A stretch of 64,000 bases of DNA from Lactarius indigo (taxonomy: Eukaryota; Basidiomycota; Agaricomycetes; Russulales; Russulaceae). The stretch lies in NCBI GenBank assembly GCA_025766275.1, contig JAFKAC010000029.1:310001-374000 (forward strand), given 5' to 3'. The translations under genes and the position numbers were made by a program. The notes beneath the pieces are model-generated. The model did not search any database and had not been told where the DNA came from. It worked only from the letters and a program-made list of their open reading frames with translations. Positions 53,246 to 64,000 of the stretch are shown one piece after another; position 1 is the stretch's first letter, and each line of letters starts with the position of its first letter.

Positions 53246-54771
53246 TTGAGTCCGGATTTTATTTCTTCTCCGCCTTCACTCTAATCCATCTCCTGAGTTT
53301 CGTCGCGAACCAACATCCTCAACTGGTATGGTGACAGAAAACATACCAGACCATAACGGCCAAGACGTACTGAGTACTCTCGTTCCCCTTTCAATCATAA
53401 CGCGCTTCGATCGTGAGGTAAGCCCTATTTTTTATTACCGCATCGGTGGACATGTTGGGGCTTGTGTTGGGGCCACCTTTACTCATGCATACGTATCCCA
53501 ACGACGCATCTGGGTCTTATGCTCCATAGCTCCCGATGGCTGGTGGGCATAGCTGCGTCTCAGCAAACCACCTATCCGCCCAGGATGCACTCTCCGTGTG
53601 TCTATCTCTGCATAATGTGAAGGTGCCGCGGTAGGCCCGTCCTGCTTCTTCAGATCGGGTGATGTCTCTATGTGTTTCGGACTCCTTACTTGGTTGGCGC
53701 CACTGATCTCACCAACCAAGCCTTCCTCGACACCAACTAGTTTACCTGCATTAACCGGCCGCCGGATTGCCGCCCCATTAACCGCCACCACCGCGACACC
53801 CGAAACTACCTCCCCGCCCGGGCTTTTCCGTCCCGTTCACTTCCTTCCGCCTTTGTACCCCATTAAGCCTTGCAGATGCTTTTCCAGCGCCACCCAACTG
53901 CGACATGATCTCGCCTCCGCTGTCATGTGTTGTTGTCGCCTCCACAGATTGGCGCCGCCAATTGAGTCGTCTGCTACGAGGGTGATTGGACATGGACCGT
54001 ACCTGATGAACAGGCGATTTAGCAAGGGTAGCTTAGGTCGACGCCACATCTGCGCATCGCTGCTTAGCATGCCTTATTTGTCGCCATCAGCAAGTGTTTC
54101 AGACTAGCCGTGGCAAATCCCGCCACATTAGACTTCGGATATCACTGGTCAGTTCCACAGCGCTTTTTTTCTTGCTATGAAAAAAATATTCCACAGCACT
54201 ATCACTTGGCGCCAGTCCGATAAATTTATTGATTCAGCCCTGTCCTTTTTCTTACAGTAACCGCCTCGTGGTTTTGCCGCTTTTGAGTTTCAACTTGTTT
54301 GGGGAACCCGGCGAATAGTTTCGCTTCGGCACGTCAATTTAATGCCCTATGAGGACAAAGAAGCACCCCCCAGCTCCAACCTCTTGGTTGTGGTGAGCTT
54401 GTGGATAGCTAAAATATCGCATTTCCCAGACTGTTCGCAAATTTTAATTAGCTGGCGGCCGGAGCTTACCAGTCTCCAATAATCATATACAAGTCTCACA
54501 ACAAGTCGCTCTAACAGTACATTGCCGTTGATCCGCGTCCATTGTTCAGACTGCCCAAAAGCCGCAAAAGGCGAGATACACCTTGACGCCCCGCTCAAAT
54601 TACTTTGTAGTGCGTTGACACGGTCGGCGTGTAAATGTCTTACACAACCGTTGACCTAAGAGCTACTATTCTGTAACCCAAAGTTTCAACATTAACGCAC
54701 GGCAAAATCCCGAAATTTCAAAGCAGAAAGGTCTCGAGAATGAAAGCAAAGTGTCTTTGGTTGCTGCCCCG

Positions 54772-56224
54772 TCATATCATCGTAAATAAGGGAACTACTA
54801 TGGCTGCGCAAACTGCGAACGCAGCGACCAAAAGAGTCGCACCTGCATGCGCTGACGAAGGGTGGGGACTTTGCAAAGGTCAGGAAGACACTATAGGTCG
54901 AGACGAAAGGAGATACTTGCCTCGACCCATTCGACGTCCCTGCGCTGGAACTTGGGCTCTGACTCGAACCCGAGGCGGAGCTGGTGAATGAGCCCGAGGG
55001 GGTGCCTGACAATGCCCCAGAATTGCCAACTTGACCACTCGTATTAAACGCCCGGGTGGTTTTCGATTGCAGGGCCCATGAGATACCCCCAGCAACGTGT
55101 GCAAGGAAGAGGTCGTCCTACATACGATCAGAATTCGGGTTCGAAAGGGGGTGGTCTGACACTAAGAACGTGTGAGGAACGCAACAAACCTGCCATGTTT
55201 GATTTAGGTGCCCAAGGCTCGTGTAGAAGCTACGCCCCGCGTTACCCCCATTCTCAACGCCTGCTCCATGCTCCTGGTACCAAGCTTAAAACCGAGTTTG
55301 AGTACAGTACCTCGACGCCGGAAGACGACCGGTGGCGCACCTATTGGGTGAGGTGTCCCTTGATCGAATCGGCGTGGGCCAGGGTCTGCAACGATGTCAG
55401 GCACATCACAGGACTGGAATGAAGAAATCAATAGACCGGAGTACGACGACTCGTTGGCCGCAAGAACCACGACGGCGCCAATCGACCTTGGGTCGGACTT
55501 GAAGTTATACCTGCAAGAAGACTCAGGGTCGCAGAAGAAGCGCAAGGGTGAGAGTATGCTCTAACATTTCGTCTTGCACCTGCCATTGAGTAGGGAGCAT
55601 ACTCGTGCTCGGGTGCGAGGCATCGATTACGTCCACGGTCTTTCGCAAATTAGGCACCCTTCAGCACGCAAGGATAGCGGAATAAAGCTCACGGCATTCT
55701 GGATCAAAGGATGGTAATCGAAGAATGCACCTGCAGGGGGGTTCGCCAAGGGGTCGGTCTTGCACGACTCAGCACGACTCACCAACTTCCCTCCCATAGA
55801 AAGTGGTATTCCGCAGGCAGTCTGAGGCCGAGTGGATGGCGACAAAGTTCCCACCAAGGTCGAGATACTGCTGAAGTGCCGTCTTCCCGCCGTCATCCAA
55901 GACTACTCGACGTCAGCCTCCGCGAAGCAACCAAACTGGAGAAATAGCAGCACCTTCCCCCGTGTTCATGAGGAAGACGAGTAGGTCATACGACGCAAGT
56001 CCCGCGTCAGTGAAACGCGTCGGGTCTTCCGTTGCGTCAAATTGGACGTTAATGGACGATCCGCGTGCAATGAGTGCGTCGCGAGCGGTTGGGATGGAGT
56101 CGTGCCTGAAATCTGCAGTGGCAGAATAAATGAGTCCACGTGCAGGTCGATTTTGCGATAATACCGGCACTAGGAACAGGAGTAATGTGCAGCATACAGA
56201 TATCGGTGAACCTATGGGAAGCAT
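54772..56224 (-). CDS. Secreted ThuA-like protein with C-terminal anchor
   Basis: Start Met 56224 with signal peptide MLPIGSPISVCCTLLLFLVPVLS. Then come RGLIYSATADFRHDSIPTARDAL, SINVQFDATEDPTRFTDAGLASYDLLVFLMNTGE, VLDDGGKTALQQYLDLGGNFVAIHSASD, GAFFDYHPLIQNA, VDVIDASHPSTSMLPTQWQVQDEMYNFKSDP, IGAVVVLAANESSY, RRFDQGTPHPIAWYQEHGAGV and GISWALQSKTTRAFN. This is the ThuA / class I glutamine-amidotransferase-like fold, seen in trehalose-utilisation-type proteins. The tail is Ser/Gly/Thr-rich and ends in a hydrophobic segment (AGATLLVAAFAVCAAIVV), stop 54772, as in GPI-anchored proteins. All of about nine exons join in frame across GT-AG introns. Enzymatic activity is not established for the family; a cell-surface role in sugar handling is inference. 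Confidence 0.88.
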
Positions 56225-56683
56225 TCTGGACAGTGGTCCGGTTTGCCCGTCTTAGGCTATATTTGTGTCGTGGTAGGCGCCTGCAGCAACGTCAGCAATT
56301 GAAGTTCGCGGGGCGCAATTTAGGGTACACTTCCTACTGGCCCGACTCACGCGCCAGGAACGTTCAACACTTAATGGTTCTCATGCCGCTCCTCTCTGCA
56401 GTGAAGACACCTATAGTTTAGACCGACTACCTACTGCGTCGTACGATAGACCGTAGCTCTGATATGGTGATGTAACGAAAAATATGATTGATCATGACAT
56501 TACATGCATGCGAAAAGTAAACTATGGATATCTATCTAAATGGGTGAACGGGCCGACGTTCGACCATTGAGTAGCGGACGTTATGGCGTAGATGCGAGCA
56601 GGGAGATCCGTAAATTGGTTGAGTCGTGAGAGAAAACAAAGAACACCACCATTACTCCTCTCCACCTAAACAGACGACCTTGC
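56225..56683. other. Intergenic region between same-strand genes
   Basis: Upstream of the ThuA-like gene and downstream of the J-protein gene. No further gene seen. Confidence 0.4.
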
Positions 56684-58575
56684 TCATTGGGGTTGACACT
56701 CAGGTGGCCCACCCTCGTCGTCGTCGTCGTCATCGTCGTCCTCCCAGTCGTTTTCATCTCCCTCGCCAAACTGAGATGGAAACGCCTGGTCAAAGAAGCC
56801 CGAACCCGCGGGAAATGAACGCACTTCGGTTAGCGTACTCTCCTCGAACGCTACCTCGTCCACAATTTCTGGCAACGGTTCAATGTCCGTCTTTTTTGGC
56901 GGCAGCAATGCGGCAAGCGCCTATAAAAGTAAACTAACGTCAGGCGCAGGAAAAATAGAGGGACGGATGTAAAACTGGAACCTTTTGGTCTACGGTGCTC
57001 ATCCAATCTTCGTTGGGCATCTCCACTTTCAGAACGATGTAAAGGTTCCCGCGCAGGTCCGGATTCTTGTAGGTCGGCATCCCCTCGTTACGCAAGACGA
57101 TCGTCATACCGGATGTCAAGACTTTACCCTTGGGGCTTGCTACTCTTACTCCTCGGCCATCAAGGTGGTTGATTAGTATACGGTCAAAACCCAAAAGCGC
57201 CTCGGAAAGAGTAATGGAAACGGTCGAAAGCAAGTCGCTCCCAGAGCGCTCAAATGACTCATGTCGCTGAGTTTTTAGCACAAAGATGACATCGCCAGGC
57301 GGAAGGCCGGGCTGGAGTAGGCGGGTGAATCAAAGCCGCACTCGCATATTGTGGACGCAATCACTCACCTCTTGGTCTCCAGCACCCGCTAGAACGATGC
57401 GTTGCCCGTTCGGCATGCCACGTTCAACGCGAATCTCTTGCCGAGCCTTCTCTTGGACAACTTTTTCGCCTTTGCATTTCTTGCATCTTCAAGACCCCTC
57501 AACAGAATACTCTTCGCCTCAATACAACACTTACCGATCCTTCTCACGTAGGGTCTCACCCGCCCCATGGCAATCCGTACATGGCGCCCGCGTGGTCGCA
57601 ATGCGGACGGTTGAGACCTGTTGTTATCATGAATTAGAAATTGGTTTACGTGTACCAAAAAAAAAAAAAACTTACCTGAGAATAGACATGCTTCCAGCCT
57701 TTGCCTTCGCAGGTTACACATGGTTTGGCCTTTGCATTGCCCTTCGCTCCAGACCTGCTTACCGATCAATATACACAAAAATGCGTTGTTGCTTTTGAGA
57801 ATGTATACCCACCCCTTACAAGCACCACACTCGACTTCTTTCTCCATATTTACTTTTACGGTTTTTCCATTGTAGAGTTCTTCGAGCGTAACGTCGTATG
57901 GAATCACGCTGTCCTCACCCTTGTTCCGTTTCCTAAACGGCCCCCTCGCATTTCCGAAGTCGAAATCGAAGGATGTACTAGGACCTCCACCGAAGAATTG
58001 GGCGAAAATATCACCCATGTCTGGGCCATTTTGAGGACCACCTGGGCCAGCGAGGCCCTGCATACCAAAAGAGTCATAGACTTCCCGAGTATTCGGGTCA
58101 TTCAGGATCTCATATCTAACGCGACATGAACACCATAAGAAGGTGAAAACAAATAATGACATACGCAGCACCCAGCTCCTGAAAATTTTGAATGGCCTCT
58201 GGATCATTGGGATTCTGGAGGGAGTTCAGACAGAGAAAAACGACAACGCGCAGGACAGTGATGTACCTTGTCCTAAGGTGCGAGTTACGGCGAAGTCCAG
58301 CAAAAGATATCATCAATCACGAAAGCGGCCATAGGCACAGGTCAGCATACCGGGTGAAGGTTCCTAGCCTAGAGAGAGATAACTCAGGATTTCATGTGAA
58401 AGAGAGGGCGAATATAAGGACCTTCTTGCGATACGCTTTCTTGATATCGTCTGAGTGAGAGCCGAGGGTTAGGATACACGCCCCGTGTCGCGATGCCACA
58501 AAGCATACCTTCGGTGGCAGTTGGAGACACTCCGAGCACATCGTAGAGTTCTGTTTCAATTGCCACTGCAGACAT
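56684..58575 (-). CDS. Class A J-domain co-chaperone (Ydj1/Xdj1-like)
   Basis: Start Met 58575 (MSAVAIETELYDVLGVSPTATE). The J domain continues [42 protein letters not shown]. The HPD motif that stimulates Hsp70 ATPase is completed by a 6-nt exon (58267-58272). A Gly/Phe-rich part (GMQGLAGPGGPQNGP) is followed by four CxxCxG zinc motifs (CGACKG, CVTCEGKG, CTDCHGAG, CKKCKGEK). The client-binding domains carry PGLPPGDVIFVLKTQRH and GFDRILINHLDGRGV, then an acidic tail (Asp run) ends PPECQPQ. CQPQ is CAAX-like and may be prenylated as in Ydj1, though Pro is unusual there. Exons join in frame; no damage seen. Cytosolic or ER/nuclear-envelope action is likely by family. Confidence 0.93.
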
Positions 58576-59110
58576 TTTCTGGTAAGATATATAGATGCAC
58601 TAGAATGAAAGCCGTACTTTTGTTTTTGAGCCGATGGGGGATGGAATGTCGAGGGGTACGCTGGCACACCGTGACATTCAATTGCACGCAGCCGATTTAC
58701 TTGGGACCGCGACGCGCCAGTAAACACGAACAAATACCAAAACTTGACGGCCCGTCGTGCCGTGACCGCATCCAGCGTTCTTGCTTCCACTGGCACTGGC
58801 AACAAGGTGAGCTCAGTATCTTGCCGTCTGCCTTCTGTATGATGCATTGGAAAACATACTTATCTACATTGTCTAAATGCGTCATTCACGCATGAAGATT
58901 TTCTTTTGTCTCTGAACATGGACTTTCACTTGTTTCGTTCTGATTCTGGAAGACAAGATGCTGACTTGCGGTCTTTACACAGGAAGTACTTGTTTGTATT
59001 AGCCGTCCACATACTGACTGATGTCATCATATCTGAAGCATGTTATACTACACCCCCTGCTACTGCCTGATCTAATGTCCTCTGTTAGTTTGCTTACCTG
59101 GCAATAAACC
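58576..59110. promoter_or_regulatory. Divergent intergenic region, J-protein and rcm1
   Basis: The two genes are transcribed away from each other across about 535 bp. No gene is supported inside; short ORFs only. Confidence 0.4.
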
Positions 59111-61073
59111 ATGAACTTCTACTTTGACGCCGCCGGGATCATCGATCGTTTGGACGCAAAACAGGGTTCCGTGAAGAGTCTCCTTAGCACCCTTCCAGAA
59201 AAGAATCGCAAGCGCACTGCCGCGCTTGTTATTGAGACGCTAAAATGTGGGGGAACATGCACGACAACCGGACGCTGGCGGTCGACTAACGAGCTGCCTA
59301 CCATCAGACAAGTCCGCGCTTGCGGAGGTGATCGCAGCCGCGAATCTCCTGAAGGTGGAGAAAAAGATAACTTCTCACAATCTCGCTTTGGTCTTGGTGC
59401 ACGACTTCCTCTTATCCGGCGGAGTTCAGGCCGGCGATGGACCTATGAAACAAGCACTACTCCGGAACAAGACGCGTCTGCGTAGTGAGTTCCAGCGTGT
59501 CAAGATTAGGCGAGGCGCAAAGTCCGATAGCGAACTAGCGTTAGGAGATGACGTACGGGCAGGTACGCACTACTTGTTCGCTTCAGCGTTTCCCATCTTG
59601 AGTGGAGGCAAACCCTGAATACCCCTGCTCCCAGCTCGGATCCCACGATATGTGCGGGTCAACACCTTGAAATGGACCATTAACGAAGCCGTCAAGACCT
59701 TCCAAAGGGGTGGGTATGCACTTGGGAACCCTCACGACGAAATGTACTGTACCTTCATTTTTGCACTTGTCCTATCATCAATTACCGAGGTCCTCGTTAC
59801 TACCCCCCTCAGGAAGTTCGCAAGGGACGTACATGTCGAGAACCTTTTGTTGTTTCCGCCACAAACGCAGCTTACCGATACCCCCGAGTATTCCGATGGT
59901 CTCCTTATTCTACAGGATAAGGCATCATGTTTCCCCGCGGTCGTGTTATCGCCACCAGCCCGTCCGGGGTGCGTCACCATTGACGCCACGGCAGCGCCTG
60001 GGAACAAAACGTCACACCTGAGCGCACTCATGGGTAACCAGGGCAAGGTACGATCTCCCGATTTGCTCAGTTGTCAACAATTGGGGGGATATCTTTTTTT
60101 TCCCCGATAGATTCTTGCCTTTGAACGTGATCGCAAGCGTTACGGCACTCTAAAATCAATGCTTGCCCGTGCCGGGTGCAGTAATGTCGAAGCCCTCAAT
60201 GGGGATTTCCTCTCCACAGATTTCGAGGACAAAAAATATAGCCGCGTAACCCACATGTGAGCTGCTTCTCGCCACGTCTGCTGGCCGTCCCTAACGAGAA
60301 CAGTCTTCTTGACCCATCCTGTAGTGGGTCCGGCATTGTCAACCGACTCGACCGCCTCTTGGATTCAGGTACGTCTCCTGACGTACTGTAGGACATCGGG
60401 GGCGCAATCATTGATCACGTCACCCTGCCTGCTGCCAACAGGGGCTGAAAGTTCGGACGTTGCACACACAGAGCGCCTCGCGAAGCTAGCTGGATTCCAG
60501 CTCCAGATGTTACGTCACGCGATGAAATGTACGTAGCCACACTTTCGTCACCCCCGCCGCCGTGAGGTTCTGATGGCAAATGCCGCTATCTGATCAACAA
60601 CGACCACAGTCCCGGCTGTCGAAAAGATAGTGTACTCGACCTGCAGTATCCACCCCGAGGAGAACGAACAGGTAGTCCTCGCAGGCTTTGCAAAGCACAG
60701 AAGCAGTTGCGGGTGGGTTCAGTCTAGCCACACGCGCCGAGGTACTCCCAGCATGGCCGCGGCGGGGACAACCGGGGATCCTGAACAGCACAGGCGGGTT
60801 CTATCCACATTGGTCCTTTCGTCTTGCTGGCTGATTACTAATGATCATGAAGACACTGAAGCTGTTGTCCGATGTTCTCCCGGGGATGATGGGACGAATG
60901 GCTTCTTCGTCTCCTGCTTTGTGCGTCTTAGCGACACGCACTTGGGTGTCGACAGAGCCGAGATGCCGGCTGCGGGACGTAATAATGATCAAAGTGCGAT
61001 ATCCACGAAGAGAAAGCTACACGTCGAGGGTGGGAGAGATAAAGTCTCAGGGCGGAAAAAAAGGAGACAGTGA
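59111..61073 (+). CDS. rcm1: 25S rRNA cytosine-C5 methyltransferase (NSUN5/Rcm1)
   Basis: Start MNFYFDAAGIIDRLDAKQGSVKSL. Exons join to YKSALAEVIAAANLLKVEKKI, LVLVHDFLLSGGVQAGDGPMKQAL, RIPRYVRVNTLKWTINEAV, KFARDVHVENLLLFPP, ILQDKASCFPAVVLSPP, IDATAAPGNKTSHLSALMGNQGK, ILAFERDRKRYGTL, ILLDPSCSGSGIVNRLDRLL and IVYSTCSIHPEENEQVV. The PCSGSG-type and STCS cysteines are the catalytic pair of NOL1/NOP2/SUN enzymes. It methylates a conserved cytosine of large-subunit rRNA in the nucleolus. Near 60682 an extra G seems to shift the frame: the expected QALQSTEAV...EVLPAWPRRG lies in the neighbouring frame. The frame returns by VVRCSPGDDGTNGFFVSCFV. The tail is basic (KRKLHVEGGRDKVSGRKKRRQ), nucleolar-signal-like. 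Confidence 0.88.
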
Positions 61074-61471
61074 TCGAATGGACCATAGAGTGGAAGCAGC
61101 CTTGCATTCACGATTATCGCTACAGCTGGATAAAGTGTTACGTGGTTGCCAACATGTCATTTTTATTAGTGACACCCAAAAGGAAATCTACCAAAACGGA
61201 CAATAACCAAGTCGAGGCAATGGAGGTTACAATTCGAGAGGCACGTGGAACAAGAAGTATGTTACTGATGGAAGTCAATCTCGAACAAGCCGGAAAGAGG
61301 ACAGGCAACCGGAACATGAGTACGACTGTGAGAAAAACCGCTAGCCGGCGTGGTGAGGAATACTTAGAGATGAACTAGGAGTCGAAGTCGAGATTGAGAG
61401 CGATCTTCGTCATCTTGTTCTGTGAGAAAGGTGCTGAGAAGTGTCAGATGTTAGAAAACGGGCATGGGCAT
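61074..61471. other. Intergenic region between convergent genes
   Basis: 3' flanks of rcm1 and BBP; no gene seen. Confidence 0.4.
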
Positions 61472-63337
61472 TCAGGAACTGGTTTGTTGAGCGTATTGGC
61501 CTTGATAGTATTGGGCATAGTTGGAATAGTCCTGTGATTGCGAATAACCACTGGCTGAGGCCTGGGGGTAGCCACTGTATCCTGGTTGTCCGTATCCAGG
61601 AGCAGGTCCCCCACTCGGATAGCCGCCGTAGCCTGGCTGCGGGGGTCGATAGCCTGTATTCTGCTGGGTACCCAACGACCCCAAAGCAGACTGCCAGACT
61701 TCGGGTCGGCGCCAGGGGGGGACGTTAGAACTGTTTGTCGTGAGGTCGCCAACTCCACCTCCCCACGGACCCCTGCTAGAGTCGGGGCCAGGTCCTTTCC
61801 CAGTTTCGCCGAGCTCTGCCATTAAACTAGCATACTCCGAGTCAAATCCCCCTTTGACCATTGCTTGAGTTGGGGAGGCTCCAGGGCCCGGTCCTACGGA
61901 GTCGGCCCCACCGAAGGTGGCCCCCTTGTTAACGGTACAGTCGCGCGCCATGTGTCCAGCGCTGCCACACACACGGCAAATGATGTTAGCTGTGAAGTTA
62001 CGTTGCTCCGGGCAGTCGTATTTGCGGTGGCCGATGCCACCACAATTTTGGCAGATCTGATTCTCGTCGTCACGAAGCGTACCATTGAGTGCTGCTAGTT
62101 CACGAAGTTGGTTGCGCTTGTGGTCATTTTGACCCTCAGGTGTGGAAGCGGCCTAGGATAGGATCCAGCGATCAATGTTCCGACATTGGCTAATGGAAAA
62201 AATGACCATGACTCACAGTCTCAATGACTTTGTTGATCAACCTAACACAATGAGCGACTTTCTCCTCCGATTCAGCTAAGACGAGACAGTGTAGGTCTTC
62301 TTCGGCATCTTCAGCGTACTGATCTGGGCGAGCCTTGCCCTCTTTAACGCTTCCTTTTCCTCGAATACTGATCTTTGCACCGCTCTCCTTCTCCATCTTC
62401 TTCAAGCTGTTACCACGAGGACCCACGAGAAGACCGAAGAAGTTGATCTCGGGGAACTCTTTAACGGGAATGTATACCTTTTCTGATGGACGCTGAGAGC
62501 GCTTCTGCTGGTGATACTCAACTGGCGGACGGAAATTTGGATCGTTTTTCATGGCCCGATCAACAAGGCGTATGCGTTCGTCCTCCAGTTTCTTCCTATA
62601 ACGAACTTCACGGGTGTTGGTGCGCCGCCCGTGGGCATCGTAAGTGGGGGGAGGAGAAGGTGATCTGGGTGATGTGATAAGTAGGGTTGTCGTCGTGTAG
62701 ACGAGGGTCAAAATATACCTTTCGCGTTCCGGAGGGATGAAGTCATTCAATCTGAGTTTTCTATTGATTTCTTCAAGTCGAAGATGAATGGCATAGTTGT
62801 CTAGTTGCGCTTGGGAGACACCGGCTGCTGAAATAGCTGTCGGAAGTCCAGGAATATCTGTTTTGGCATCTCCCCAGCGACTGCGCTTCTTGCGGGTGTC
62901 AGCTGCGAAAGGGGATCATAAAGTGCAAGGGTTAGTGTCAATGGTGAGGGTTAGCGTGAAGCGCCAAAGATGCAATTTCAAACATCAGTGTGAGCGGTCA
63001 CTCAAGAAAGCGATACAGAGTTACGCTGTCGCCTATATGGACGATGTGACCAAATGAATGAGCAGTACTTGACTTACCAAGAGAGGGGGTACTGGTCGAA
63101 GATGAGTGGTCTTCCTTGTTCCGAGAGCTATCCTCTCGTGGGCGCGGATAGGCCGAAGGAGATGGCTGAGCCAACTGCGGCGGGGCTGATTCCTCCACAG
63201 GCGCTGGGCCGAAACGGCGACGATTTCCACCAAGGGGGACTGAAAACGGAAATAAGTCTGCAACCACACGAAATATGGACAAATATATACTCACTGTCAT
63301 TGGTCCCTGTGATCTGCTTGGTTGCGGGCCTCCACAT
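61472..63337 (-). CDS. bbp: Branchpoint-binding protein (BBP/SF1, Msl5)
   Basis: Start Met 63337 ([14 protein letters not shown]). Further exons give [40 protein letters not shown] (the U2AF-ligand/KRSRWG motif), [21 protein letters not shown] and [20 protein letters not shown]. The KH-QUA2 domain reads [48 protein letters not shown]. Two CCHC zinc knuckles follow ([14 protein letters not shown] and [14 protein letters not shown]), then a Gly/Pro/Tyr/Gln-rich tail. The protein binds the intron branchpoint in the commitment complex. This is the standard full-length layout, with no damage. It is divergent from SSL2. Confidence 0.96.
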
Positions 63338-63538
63338 GTGAGTGAACAACTTGGGAAAGTATGAGACAGGATCAAGAAAGTGGAAGAAGAAACCAAGCGT
63401 TGACCCAAACCGACAAGCGCGAGTCACCGGCTGATTCAAACTCAGCTCGGCTGACTAATATTTCGAGTTTTCAATTCATGGCACAGGGAGTCAGTTGGTG
63501 GGTGGATCCTTGGACTGCAACTACGACTACGTCCTACC
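63338..63538. promoter_or_regulatory. Short divergent promoter, bbp and ssl2
   Basis: Only about 201 bp separate the start codons of two essential nuclear genes transcribed in opposite directions, so they probably share a bidirectional promoter region. Confidence 0.5.
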
Positions 63539-64000
63539 ATGGCTAGCAAGCGTACAGTGCCAGAAGGTGCGGCGTTAACTTTCTAGCTCATTGCGTGTGT
63601 TAAAGCTAGGCAAGGCTCGCCCGAGACTCCCTCTAGCAAACGACTTCGTCCGGCAGTGGATGTCGATTTGACGGACGCAGACAACGCAGAGGAGGACCAC
63701 ACCGCTGCCGATGCTTCTCTCATACCACGCGGGGCTACTATTAATTTTAGTGCATTGACCCGCAAGCTCGCTGAAGAACGGCGGAATGCCACAAGCGACG
63801 AACAGTCATCGCTTCCGCCTCATCGACGACAACAAGACAACCTTGTTTCTCATATCTTTATGGACCAGGACTTCTCCTTTCTCCACCTGAAATCTGACCA
63901 TGCTTCGCGACCCCTTTGGATTAGCCCTGAGGATGGTCATATCATCTTGGAAGCTTTCTCTCCAATTGCCGAGCAGGCACAAGATTTTCTCGTCGCCATC
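63539..64000 (+). CDS. ssl2: TFIIH helicase subunit SSL2/RAD25 (XPB), N-terminus, cut by window end
   Basis: Exon 1 (63539-63566) encodes [10 protein letters not shown] 40-bp intron (63567-63606) leads to exon 2, open to the window end. The N-terminal part is acidic ([18 protein letters not shown]). The diagnostic SSL2/XPB segment follows: [47 protein letters not shown] is the 3'-5' DNA translocase of TFIIH that opens promoters and acts in nucleotide excision repair. Helicase motifs lie beyond the window. Confidence 0.95.

Larger units (their letters stand above)
49272..54771. other. 5.5-kb stretch without recognisable protein gene, rich in repeats
   Basis: It contains the R1/R2 repeat pair, seven spaced exon-like boxes, a 28-bp triplet repeat and an array of about 105 bp, all listed separately. 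The part 53260-54771 shows nothing recognisable. ORFs here are short and in conflicting frames. Many AG acceptor-like and GT donor-like sites are present, so a spliced non-coding or small-protein transcript is possible. Confidence 0.5.

Overview
The window looks like a piece of a basidiomycete (probably Agaricomycetes) nuclear genome. The evidence is dense short introns (about 45-120 bp, mostly GT-AG with a few GC-AG), a chromodomain Ty3/gypsy element, a Plavaka-type DNA transposon, lineage-specific multi-copy families (F-box/LRR-like proteins, a Crinkler/RHS-like P-loop protein, small multipass membrane proteins) and conserved housekeeping genes with fungal exon structure. All gene models were read by eye, so exon ends are approximate unless stated.

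Layout. 1-6409: the 3' part of a decayed Ty3/gypsy chromovirus (gag, protease, RT/RNase H, integrase with chromodomain, 3' LTR). 6546-8431: a multi-exon membrane protein. 9138-9339: a 202-bp inverted-repeat element with a 9-bp target duplication. 9463-12790: a decayed Plavaka transposase on the minus strand, then short repeats and a plus-strand Agaricomycete-specific gene (13651-16138). 16.6-25.2 kb: two copies of an F-box/LRR-like gene and three copies of an ARID module. One F-box copy reads in frame into an ARID domain, and a SWI1-like gene carries two tandem ARID domains.

25.5-31.1 kb: ilv5 (ketol-acid reductoisomerase), a tandem pair of DUF1295 membrane reductase-like genes (one dead) and a CIA30-family gene. 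31.5-39.4 kb: ras1, then a 2-kb segmental duplication carrying a second Ras-type GTPase (copy 1 broken, copy 2 open). A Crinkler/RHS-like gene lies between the copies. 39.9-48.0 kb: a seven-helix receptor-like gene, a DNA polymerase eta gene with two apparent frameshifts, and an AIFM3-like Rieske/flavin oxidoreductase.

48.4-54.7 kb: one GC-rich orphan gene, followed by about 5 kb with no recognisable protein gene but several layers of repeats. These are seven spaced exon-like boxes that read VHSGRG, a poly-C-anchored repeat pair flanking them, a 28-bp triplet repeat, and a degenerate tandem array of about 105 bp with a variable hairpin per unit. This is the least explained part of the window. 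54.8-64.0 kb: a run of conserved genes: a secreted ThuA-like protein, a class A J-domain protein, the NSUN5/Rcm1 rRNA methyltransferase, branchpoint-binding protein BBP/SF1, and the start of TFIIH helicase SSL2/XPB, transcribed divergently from BBP.

The housekeeping genes are unrelated to each other and share no pathway. The accessory parts (retroelement, Plavaka, segmental duplications, chimeric F-box-ARID gene) point to repeated rearrangement. Three micro-exons of 6, 14 and 16 nt were found. Two of them carry residues of catalytic or cofactor-binding motifs.
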